A DNA stretch of 64,000 nt from Candidatus Mycobacterium methanotrophicum (GTDB lineage: Bacteria > Actinomycetota > Actinomycetes > Mycobacteriales > Mycobacteriaceae), in the NCBI RefSeq assembly GCF_023515995.1, contig NZ_CP097320.1, forward strand, positions 2,852,001-2,916,000, in the 5' to 3' direction. The notes under the pieces were generated by a model. That model worked only from the letters and a program-made list of their open reading frames with translations. It was not told the origin of the DNA and did not search any database. Below are positions 47,766 to 54,785 of the stretch, one piece after another. Within the stretch, counting starts at the first letter, position 1; every line of letters begins with the position of its first letter. The position numbers were made by a program, and so were the translations under genes.

Positions 47766-47991
47766 TCCGTTCCGCAATGTTGATCGCCTCCGCTGTGGCG
47801 GCGCTGGGATTCGGCGCTGGCGTCGCGCACGCCGACCCACCGCCGCCTTCGCCGACCCACCGCCGCCTTCGCCGACCCCCGCGTGGCCGGGCGACCCGCA
47901 TCCCGAGATGCCATGCGGGCCGTCAATCGGCATGGTTCCGATCCCGCACATTCAGTTCAAGATATGCCCGGCACCGGGACAGCAGCCGTGA
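47762..47991 (+). pseudogene. Small secreted peptide gene disrupted by a 20-bp tandem duplication
   Basis: ATG 47762 begins a Sec signal peptide (MIRSAMLIASAVAALGFGAG then VAHADPPPPSP). A 20-bp unit is present twice in tandem at about 47837-47876, which shifts the frame. Ignoring one unit gives a continuous 60-residue product ending MPCGPSIGMVPIPHIQFK then ICPAPGQQP and a TGA at 47989. As it stands the frame runs on into unrelated Arg-rich sequence. Confidence 0.6.
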
Positions 47992-48009
47992 ACGCCCCGG
48001 TCGTTTTTC

Positions 48010-48336
48010 GTGCGCTTTGCGGCCATGCTCGTCGCCGTCGGGCTCACGCTTAGCGCTGGCATCGCGCACGCCGACGCACCCGCCCGGCCCGATGGCGGAT
48101 CAGCCTTGCACGCCGTCTGCAACGCGCAGCTCGGCGATGCGTGGGGTCGATCAGATCAGCGGCGGCCAGCAGCTCGGCAACCAGCGCCCGCGCCTCGGCC
48201 ACGCCCATGCCGTCGGCCCAACTCTGCCGGGGAGTGTCATGTCTGCGACTTCGGCGAGGCTGTACGTCTTGGCGCTCATGCGGGCCTCCGGTTAGCTCCC
48301 GCGCGGCGCGCGGTCGCGGTTCACCCCGTGGCTTGA
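48010..48336 (+). CDS. Putative small secreted protein, C-terminus doubtful
   Basis: GTG 48010 opens a signal peptide MRFAAMLVAVGLTLSAGIAH then ADAPARPDGG. The sequence up to about residue 40 looks like a small exported mycobacterial protein. Beyond that the frame is antisense to another coding-looking segment, so the tail is probably not original. It may be a truncated relative of the peptide gene just upstream. Confidence 0.4.
   Translation: MRFAAMLVAVGLTLSAGIAHADAPARPDGGSALHAVCNAQLGDAWGRSDQRRPAARQPAPAPRPRPCRRPNSAGECHVCDFGEAVRLGAHAGLRLAPARRAVAVHPVA
48150..48278 (-). pseudogene. Remnant of a small gene, possibly HTH/excisionase-like
   Basis: From ATG 48278 one frame reads MSAKTYSLAEVADMTLP, the start expected of small helix-turn-helix or excisionase-like proteins. 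A neighbouring frame continues SWADGMGVAEARALVAELLA then AADLID. A frame change lies near 48228. The assignment is weak and rests on the first 17 residues only. Confidence 0.3.
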
Positions 48337-48444
48337 CGTCACTTGAGCGCGAGATGGTGCCGCGCGAGATGGTGCCGCGCGTGATTACGCTGCGGTTGGG
48401 ATTGCCGACCCTGGAGAACGGCCCCGACACGGTGATGATCCACA

Positions 48445-48631
48445 ATGCGTCAAAAGGAATGGTTTACCCTCCCGCAGCATCAAGAGACGCTCAAAGCGGC
48501 TGTCGCTGAAGCCCATAGGAATCTCGCGCAGATCGCCAGCGCCGACGGGCGGGGGGGGTGTCCGAGATGACGAAACTAGGCGCGAGCTAGCGGACATCGA
48601 CTGGGACGACGACTCCGAGCCGGTCGTCTAA
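48445..48631 (+). pseudogene. Small cargo gene with a frameshift in a G8 run
   Basis: ATG 48445 reads MRQKEWFTLPQHQETLKAAV then AEAHRNLAQIASADG and meets a run of eight G at 48551-48558. In the present frame it ends three codons later. In the next frame it continues VRDDETRRELADIDWDDDSE then PVV to a TAA at 48629. One base less or two more in the run gives a single acidic-tailed protein of about 60 residues. This could be phase variation, decay or a sequencing error. Confidence 0.45.
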
Positions 48632-48770
48632 GTCTGCACGGGTCAGCCGCCGCGCCGGCCGTCGGTGCGGCACTGGCCGTTTCGTTCAGTCAGTGGCACG
48701 GGCGGCTCTTCGTCACGAACTATCTTGAGGTGAGCAAGTCGCCCGTTGCGGCTTTTTGCACGGCCCCGAT

Positions 48771-49064
48771 TTACGGCTGGTCCCAGAAGCCCGGCGGCAG
48801 CGTAGATGCCGGCCAGTCCCGGCAAGGTGGCCCGAACATCGGCAGCGGCCCCGAGTAGCAGGATGTGACAGTGCCGTTGCCGTTGTCGCAGATGCGCGAG
48901 TTTGTCGTGAACGGCCCCGTCTGGATCGGCGCGTCCTTGCATCGCTGCGGAGCTGCGGGGTCGGCATGCGCGACGCCGACGGGGATGGGCAGGGTGACCA
49001 CGGCGGCCACGGCCACGGTGACGAGGGCCTTCAGTGTGCGCCTCACGACCGGCTGCCGTTGCAT
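48771..49064 (-). CDS. Small secreted protein, CSGPLP/GFWDQP family member 1
   Basis: 97 residues, ATG 49064. A Sec signal peptide (VVRRTLKALVTVAVAAVVTL then PIPVGVAHA) precedes a mature 63-residue domain with four cysteines: RCKDAP, RICDNGNGTVTSCYSGPLP and PPCRDWPASTLPPGFWDQP. The mature C-terminus matches the paralogue at 49287-49778 (LTPGFWDQP). It is probably exported and disulfide-bonded. The role is unknown. Confidence 0.65.
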   Translation of the reverse strand: MQRQPVVRRTLKALVTVAVAAVVTLPIPVGVAHADPAAPQRCKDAPIQTGPFTTNSRICDNGNGTVTSCYSGPLPMFGPPCRDWPASTLPPGFWDQP

Positions 49065-49290
49065 GGTCCGGTGGTCGAGTACCAGCCACCGCCAACCCAC
49101 TGACAGTCGCCGGCGTTGCCGTGGTCCCGGCTCCACTCCCCGTAATATGTTGGGGGGGAAATAAATTGAGCCTGGGCGGCACTGCACGTCAGAGGGGTCC
49201 AGCGGCGTCGACGGGTCGGCGTGCGCGACGCCTGTGCCCAGCGCCAGTGCGGCACAGGCAGCGGCCAGGGAAGCCCGCTAGCCGCCTCAC
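49043..49290 (-). pseudogene. Small secreted protein gene with two homopolymer frameshifts
   Basis: GTG 49290 overlaps the upstream stop (GTGA). MRRLA is followed, after loss of one G in a GGG, by the signal peptide ASLAAACAALALGTGVAHAD and DVQCRPGSIYFPP. A run of seven C (plus-strand G7 at 49152-49158) then breaks the frame again. The other frame continues TYYGEWSRDHGNAGDCQWVG then GGWYSTTGPCNGSRS and stops at 49043. Two single-base changes restore one 80-residue secreted protein. Confidence 0.5.
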
Positions 49291-49778
49291 GGTTGGTCCC
49301 AGAAGCCGGGAGTGAGCTGTGTATAGACCGGGTTGCAGGGCGGTCCCACCACCGGAAGTGCCGACGTGATGCACGAGGTGACGCTGCCGTCTGGGAACTG
49401 GCAAACGTGGCTACTGCCGAACGTTCCCGGCAGATCCCTGCATCGCACCGGAGCTGGGTCGGCGTGCGCGACACCACCGCACACCATCAGCGCGGAAGCA
49501 GCCCCGGCGGCGAGCATCACGACGATCGCGGCGTTCGCCTTCCCCCGCCGCCACGCGCCCTCGCGCTGCCACCCCCACCGTACCCCCCGCCACGACCACA
49601 GAACAATCTCGTAGAGAAGCCACGCGGCGACCTTGATTACTTCGAAGGCGGCCACCAGCAGCAGGAGGGCGAGCGCGGCCAGGCCGATCTCCTCGACGTC
49701 GGAGCGGTTGAGGCGCTTGTACGCGCCGAGTCGCACGGGGCCGAAGCGCGCTACCCGTCCTCCGACAGTAAGGCTCAT
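49287..49778 (-). CDS. Membrane plus secreted domain protein, GFWDQP family member 2
   Basis: 163 residues, ATG 49778 after GAGAGG. The N-terminal half has a membrane segment (EEIGLAALALLLLVAAFEVI) followed by a Trp-rich stretch. The second half starts with another signal-like helix (NAAIVVMLAAGAASALMVCG then GVAHADPAP) and has the exported domain RCRDLPGTFGSSHVCQFPDG, then SVTSCITSALPVVGPPCNPV and LTPGFWDQP. It looks like a fusion of a small membrane protein with a secreted paralogue. It heads cargo block C on the minus strand. Confidence 0.6.
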   Translation of the reverse strand: MSLTVGGRVARFGPVRLGAYKRLNRSDVEEIGLAALALLLLVAAFEVIKVAAWLLYEIVLWSWRGVRWGWQREGAWRRGKANAAIVVMLAAGAASALMVCGGVAHADPAPVRCRDLPGTFGSSHVCQFPDGSVTSCITSALPVVGPPCNPVYTQLTPGFWDQP

Positions 49779-49935
49779 CGTTGTGTCCTCTCGTGGTTGG
49801 GACGGTCCCATGCCGATGGTAATTCGAGCCCCCTCGATAGCCAAGACGCCGCGTTCCTACGAAAATTGAGGTGACCACAGCTGGTGACCACAGGCGTCGG
49901 TAACCGGCCACGTGGTCAGTGACGGCTGGTCGGTT

Positions 49936-50979
49936 TTATGTTTGTCTATGCCGCGTCGGGTTCTCGAGGATGACGCGGTAGCCGAGTGCTTCGAGTTGTC
50001 GGACGGGGTTGGCTTTGATGTGTTCGGGCCGGCGTCGGGTGTAGTAGTCGGGTCCGGGGTCACGGTAGAACTTGCCGCCGGCCAGCATGTGCCACGCCGC
50101 GGTGACCATGGCGTGCTCGACGGCGACGATCGTTTTCATCGGTGCACGCCGTGCGGTGATACGGCGGAATTTCGCGCCGAAGAACGTGGTGTTGGCCGGT
50201 CGGGCCGCAGCCGATGCGGCGATGCCGACGGCTGCCTTGAGGCGCCTGTTGGCGGGGCGGGTCTTGGTTGATTTGACCCTGCCGGCGGATTCGTTGGCTC
50301 CGGGTGACATCCCGGCCCAGGAGGCGAGTTCGGCGGAGGTGGGGAACACGCTCATGTCCGCGCCGGTCTCGGCGGTGAACACCTCAGCGATCTTCGTCGA
50401 CCAGCCCGGGATGCTGCACAGCAGCTCCCGGGCTCCCGTGAAAGGTGTCATTGCCTCCTCGATACGGGCCTCCGCCCTCGCCAATGCCAGGGTGTGCTGA
50501 TCGATCAGATCCAGGTGCATCCGGATCAGGAACCCGTGATGCTCGGTGAACCGGCCGCCCAGCGCCTCGGTCAGCCCGGGGATCTTGCGGCGTAGTTTCC
50601 GTTTGGCGAGGTCGGCCATCGCCTCGGGGTCGCGGCAACCGCCGATCAACGCCTCTAGCATCGCCCGCCCCGATACTGCGGTGATGTCGCTGGGCGCCGA
50701 CGACAGTTTGATCCCGGCGCTTTCCAGGACTTTCTCGATCTTCTGCACTAACCGGCCCCGTTCACGGGCCAGGGCGCTGCGGGCGCGGGTCAGATCCCGC
50801 AACGCACGGATCGGCGGCGGCGGGACGAACGACCCGCGAACCAGCCCGTGTGCGGCGAGGTCTGCCAGCCACGCCGCGTCGCTGACGTCGGTCTTGCGTC
50901 CCGGCCGGTTACGGGCCTCATGGGGATTGACCAGCATCACCGGCAACGCGTCCTCGAGCGCGTAATAGAACGGCTTCCA
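49936..50979 (-). pseudogene. Second type of IS110-family transposase, 5' part removed by a group II intron
   Basis: From 50979 the minus strand reads WKPFYYALEDALPVMLVN, then the Asp pair of RPGRKTDVSDAAWLADLAA, and runs to a normal C-terminus. The Tnp20 domain (CSIPGWSTKIAEVFTAETGA) and the catalytic Ser segment (WAGMSPGANESAGRVKS) are present. The first ~60 residues, with the first catalytic Asp, are missing. Exactly at 50980 the sequence becomes the 3' end of a group II intron. The longer open frame reaching 51075 only translates intron domains V and VI. Confidence 0.8.
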
Positions 50980-50980
50980 G

Positions 50981-51020
50981 TCGGGTAGCTCCGGCGCGTC
51001 GCCGCGCCGGAGCCCCCTAA
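50981..51020 (-). ncRNA. Group II intron domain VI
   Basis: Minus-strand hairpin CTCCGGCGCG-GCGA-CGCGCCGGAG (50989-51012), a perfect 10-bp stem with a GNRA-type loop. It is followed by CTACCCGAC with an unpaired A that can serve as the branch point, and ends in AC as group II introns do. Confidence 0.8.
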
Positions 51021-52318
51021 GAACCGGCCGTGCCCGCTTTCCAGGCAACCGGCTCAAGCAAGCCCGAAGGCTCATCAGTCGGGATAGCAGAGTGCTGGTG
51101 CACGCCGATGCGGTCTGGGTGACGGCTTCGGCAGTGCGTGTGGATGAGACGGAACGCGGTGTAACCCAATGACTCTGACCCCGAGTCGACGACGATCGCC
51201 TGACGGCGGATCGCCTTGGCGGTAGCAGTGATCCACTGCTCCCACTCGTCGGGATGTCGCGGCTCGACCTCAGCGTGCAGCAGCAGCTGACCGCAGAGCG
51301 GACAACGCCCGCGCTGCTTGCCGATCAACCACGACCGGGTCCGGTCCAGCGGGGGTCTCCCGCGGCGGCGCCGGACCGCCCAGTAGTCGGCCAGGGCGGG
51401 ATCGTCCGGGGACGCCCAGCCCTTGACCAGGGTGTGCCGGGTGATCGCCGTCCAAGCGAATTTGACCAGGTAGGCGCCGCTATCGCGGTCACCGAATACC
51501 CAGCGGTCCCGCCGAGAACGGTTGAACGCACCGAAGTAGCGGGACACGATCCAACGTCGTCCCTTGTGCGGATGGGTGAATCTGGCCCACTTGTCGGTGA
51601 GCTTCCACACATGATTGTCCAGCGCGTTGAACACCCGGGCCGACACACAGTGCCGGTAGTAGGCCGACCACCCCCGGATGATCGGGTTGAGCCGGATGAG
51701 CACCATCTGGGCGTTATGGCCCCGCAGTGCCCGCATCTCGGCGGTCAGCCGTGCCCGGATCCGTTTCACGGCCGCCTTGCTCGGTTTGATCAGCAGCTTG
51801 CCGCGGTAGCGGCGAATGTTGAACCCCAGAAAGTCCACCCCATCATTGAGGTGCACGATGCGGGTCTTGTCCTCGTTGAAGACCAGACCCCGAGGTCGCA
51901 GCCATTCCGTGAGCCGCGCCTTGACCTGTTCGGCCTGTTCCCGCGAGTGGCACAGGGCTAGCAGGTCATCGGCATACCTGATCAAAACTGGGGAGCCCGG
52001 CCGCGCCGTGCCGGCGTTGGTGCCGGTGCGGATGTAGCGGACTCCGGCGGCCTGTTCCATTCCGTGCAGGGCAACGTTCATCAGCAACGGGCTGATCACC
52101 CCGCCTTGTGGGCTGCCTTCCTCGGTCGGCGCGAGCCGACCTTGATCGATCACCCCCGCGCGCAGCCAAGCCGCGATCATTCCCTTCGCGGGGAACGAGC
52201 CGAGCTGCGCGAGAAGATGGGCATGATCGATGCGGTCGAACGCGGCGGCCAGGTCGGCGTCTAGCGCCCACAGGCGTTTGCAGGTCGCGCCGCGTGCGGT
52301 CACGAAGATCGCCTGCAT
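51017..52318 (-). pseudogene. Group II intron reverse transcriptase/maturase/HNH endonuclease, 5'-truncated
   Basis: 433 residues remain. The reverse-transcriptase palm shows WALDADLAAAFDRIDH, GSPQGGVISPLLMN and the catalytic VLIRYADDLLAL. Maturase domain X follows (IIRGWSAYYRHCVSARVF) and a C-terminal HNH-type endonuclease domain with CPLCGQLLLHAEVEPRHPD and HTHCRSRH. The N-terminal fingers are lost at the IS110 copy B insertion. Just across the target the RT frame appears to continue back for a few codons (TPCQDAM). The last 13 codons read through domain V. Confidence 0.88.
51021..51055 (-). ncRNA. Group II intron domain V
   Basis: 35-nt hairpin on the minus strand. It begins GAGCCGGTTGCC, with the catalytic AGC triad, has a GGAAAG loop region and ends GGCACGGCCGGTTC. 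The lower stem pairs GAGCCGG with CCGGTTC. This is the most conserved part of group II ribozymes and confirms the intron. Confidence 0.85.
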
Positions 52319-52509
52319 CGCGTCCTAATGAGTATTAGCGGGTGCGGCCTTCGGGCAGACTTGCTATCGGTAGCGGCCGGTGGGTGAGCACTGATGCCTC
52401 CTGGATTTCGAGTCCTGATGTCAGATCGTCGCCCCCACCGGTTCGCCCGGGAGAAGGGATCGCTGATGGGATGTCGTGCCCGCCCGCGTGGCGTGAGCAC
52501 TGCTTCATT

Positions 52510-53452
52510 GAGGTTTTCTCACTTGGGGCTCGTGAGTTTGTTGTGACTGGAGTTTCAGGCGTGTCGTAGTGGCTGGGCGTGGGGTCCTTGCTCAAGGATT
52601 CGGTTTCGACGAGGAAACCCGCTCCGCTGCAAAGGACCCCACGTGTTCACCTACTCTGCCATCTGCGACGTGCCGGAGGAAACCCTGCTGCATGTGACCG
52701 CGCTGCTGCACGTTCACCGGCGCGAGATCAGAACGCGGGCCGGGCGGCGGTCGGGTACGGTGCGCACGCAGGCCAAGCTGGTGCTGCGGTGGTTCCGCGA
52801 CGACGCCCCGATCCGGTTGTTGGCGATGGAGGCTGGGCTGCCGATCTCCACCAGCTACCGCTATCTGCACGAGGCGATCGACGTGATCGCCGAACAAGCT
52901 CCTGACCTGCACGAAGTGCTCGACCGGGCCAAGGCCGAACAGTGGTCGCACGTGACGCTGGACGGGACGCTGATCGCCATCGACCGGGTGGACGAGCGCA
53001 ACGAGGCCGGCCATCACCGGTGGTATTCGGGCAAGCACAAAACCCAGGGCGGCAATGTGCAGATACTGGCCGACCCGGGCGGGTTCCCGGTGTGGTCGAG
53101 CGAGGTCGAGCCGGGCAGCGTGCACGACATCACCGCCGCCCGCGCGCACTGCCTGGGCGCGCTGTACAAGTCCGCGGCCGACGGGGTGCCGACGCTGGCC
53201 GACAAGGGCTACGAAGGAGCGGGGATCGGGGTGCACACTCCGGTCAAGGGCCGCGGCCTGGCCGTGGAGAATCAGAGCTACAACATGCTGCTCACCGCGG
53301 CGCGTGCCATCGGTGAACGCGCCAACGCCGAACTCAAACAGCGTTGGCGCTGCCTCCGTCGAATCCGCCTGTGCCCAACCAGGATTGGCGCAGTTGTTGC
53401 CGCCGCGATCGTACTATCGACTCTCCAACGCGGAAATTACTGAGAAAACGTC
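52510..53452 (+). mobile_element. IS5-family insertion sequence, copy 1 (943 bp)
   Basis: The termini GAGGTTTTCTCAC (left) and GACGTTTTCTCAG (right, minus strand) form 13-bp imperfect inverted repeats. The 3-bp duplication ATT is at 52507-52509 and 53453-53455. Copy 2 at 57453-58395 has exactly the same length and near-identical sequence in the opposite orientation. Confidence 0.88.
52643..53443 (+). CDS. IS5-family (DDE_Tnp_4) transposase, copy 1
   Basis: 266 residues. An N-terminal helix-turn-helix (IRLLAMEAGLPISTSYRYL) precedes a DDE core: Asp in HVTLDGTLIAIDRVDER, Asp in TLADKGYEGAGI and Glu in ERANAELKQRWRCLRRIR. The family is the compact IS5/ISL2-type found in actinobacteria. Length and motifs are complete, and the presence of two near-identical copies suggests recent activity. 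Confidence 0.9.
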   Translation: MFTYSAICDVPEETLLHVTALLHVHRREIRTRAGRRSGTVRTQAKLVLRWFRDDAPIRLLAMEAGLPISTSYRYLHEAIDVIAEQAPDLHEVLDRAKAEQWSHVTLDGTLIAIDRVDERNEAGHHRWYSGKHKTQGGNVQILADPGGFPVWSSEVEPGSVHDITAARAHCLGALYKSAADGVPTLADKGYEGAGIGVHTPVKGRGLAVENQSYNMLLTAARAIGERANAELKQRWRCLRRIRLCPTRIGAVVAAAIVLSTLQRGNY

Positions 53453-53521
53453 ATTAGGTCGCCGAGAGTTCTCCCGCACGCTGCCGGCTGTAACCCGGAC
53501 AACTGCAGACAGGAGCGAGGA

Positions 53522-54757
53522 GTGGCGAAATTGCTGTACGTGGGCGACGATTGGGCGGAAGATCATCACGACGTCGAACTGATGGACTCGGCGGGACGCA
53601 GGCTGGCCAGGGCGCGGCTGCCCGAGGGCGCGGCCGGGATCGCGCGGTTGCACGCGATGATCGGCGCCGAGCTGGGCGCCGACGCCGACATGGCCGAGGT
53701 GGCGATCGGAATCGAGACCGACCGGGGCCCGTGGGTGGCCGCGCTGATCGCGGCCGGATACACCGTGTACGCGGTGAACCCGCTGTCGGTGGCCCGGTAC
53801 CGGGAGCGGCACAGCGTCTCCGGCGCCAAGAGCGACCCGGCGGACGCACACACGCTGGCCGACATGGTCCGCACCGACTCGCACCAGCTGCGCCCGGTGG
53901 CCGGCGACAGCGCGGCAGCCGAGGCGGTGAAAGTTGTTGCCCGCTCGCACAAGACGATGATCTGGGACCGCACCCGCCACACCCAGCGGCTGCGGCACGC
54001 GCTGCGCGAGTACTTCCCCGCCGCGCTGGAAGCCTTCGACGATCTCGACGCGGCCGATGCGCTGGAACTGCTCGGCAGAGCCCCCGACCCCGCGTCGGCG
54101 GCGAAGCTGAACCGCAGCCAGATCCGGGCCGCGCTCAAACGCGCCGGTCGCCGCGACATCGACACCAAGACCAGCCGGATCCAGGACGCGCTGCGCGGCG
54201 AGCAGCTCGGCCGCGACCCGGTGATCACCACCGCGTACGCGGCTGCCACCCGCTCGATCGTGGCCGTGCTCACCACCCTCAACGAGCAGATCGCGATCCT
54301 GCAAGAGCAGGTGGAGGAGCATTTTCACCGGCACCCGGACGCTGAGATCATCCTGTCGCAGCCCGGCCTGGGACCGATCCTCGGCGCCCGGGTGCTCGCC
54401 GAATTCGGCGACGACCCAGCACGGTACGCCGACGCGAAGGCCCGCAAGAACTACGCCGGAACCAGCCCGATCACCCGCGCCTCCGGCAAGAAGAAGGTCG
54501 TGCTCGCGCGGTTCGTGCATCAGGACAGGCTCATCGACGCGCTGATGACGCAGGCGTTCTCCGCGCTGCGCGCCTCGCCCGGCGCACGCGCCTACTACGA
54601 CAAGCAACGCGCCCGCGGCCTCGGCCACAACCCCGCGCTGCGCCAGCTCGCCAACCGGCTCGTCGGAATCCTGCACGGCTGCCTCAAGACCCGCACGCTC
54701 TACGACGAAGCCACCGCCTGGCCGTCCCACAATCAAGATCAACAAACCGCCGCTTGA
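53522..54757 (+). CDS. IS110-family transposase, copy B
   Basis: 411 residues from GTG 53522, identical to copy A except Arg for His in RAALKRAG. The DEDD residues and the C-terminal Ser segment (YAGTSPITRASGKKK) are intact. The ribosome-binding site AGGAGCGAGG is retained downstream of the IS5-family element. The protein should be made if transcription reaches it, but its own guide RNA is interrupted. Confidence 0.9.
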   Translation: MAKLLYVGDDWAEDHHDVELMDSAGRRLARARLPEGAAGIARLHAMIGAELGADADMAEVAIGIETDRGPWVAALIAAGYTVYAVNPLSVARYRERHSVSGAKSDPADAHTLADMVRTDSHQLRPVAGDSAAAEAVKVVARSHKTMIWDRTRHTQRLRHALREYFPAALEAFDDLDAADALELLGRAPDPASAAKLNRSQIRAALKRAGRRDIDTKTSRIQDALRGEQLGRDPVITTAYAAATRSIVAVLTTLNEQIAILQEQVEEHFHRHPDAEIILSQPGLGPILGARVLAEFGDDPARYADAKARKNYAGTSPITRASGKKKVVLARFVHQDRLIDALMTQAFSALRASPGARAYYDKQRARGLGHNPALRQLANRLVGILHGCLKTRTLYDEATAWPSHNQDQQTAA

Positions 54758-54785
54758 CATTTAAGCTCCTGGGATGTCTGACATG

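Larger units (their letters stand above)
50980..52324 (-). mobile_element. Group II intron, 3' part (IEP, domains V-VI)
   Basis: The minus strand carries an intron-encoded reverse transcriptase followed by domain V (51021-51055), domain VI (50981-51020) and a 3' end ...CCCGAC at 50980. Exon sequence of an IS110-type transposase begins at the next base. The 5' ribozyme domains and the start of the protein are missing, because IS110 copy B sits at 52327. The intron cannot splice as it stands. Confidence 0.8.
52327..53521 (+). ncRNA. Bridge RNA region of copy B, split by the IS5-family element
   Basis: The leader is the same as in copy A up to ...GCTTCATT at 52509. It resumes after the IS5-family element as ATTAGGTCGCC at 53453. 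The break falls inside TCATTAG, the proposed donor guide complementary to the element's left end. Copy B therefore should not make a continuous functional bridge RNA. Confidence 0.55.
52327..54777 (+). mobile_element. IS110-family insertion sequence, copy B, interrupted by an IS5-family element
   Basis: Same element as copy A: left end AATGAGTATTAG after the core CT (52325-52326), right end GGGATGT before CT (54778-54779). Without the IS5-family insertion and its 3-bp duplication it is 1505 bp, one base shorter than copy A. It lies in the group II intron RT gene in the opposite direction. The rejoined target reads GTCCTGACATGG, sharing CCTGACATG with the copy A target. Confidence 0.85.

Noticed and set aside
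49936..51075. Reading the IS110-type gene from an ATG at 51075
   Set aside because: The first ~30 codons are a translation of intron domains V and VI in another frame. The exon begins at 50979.
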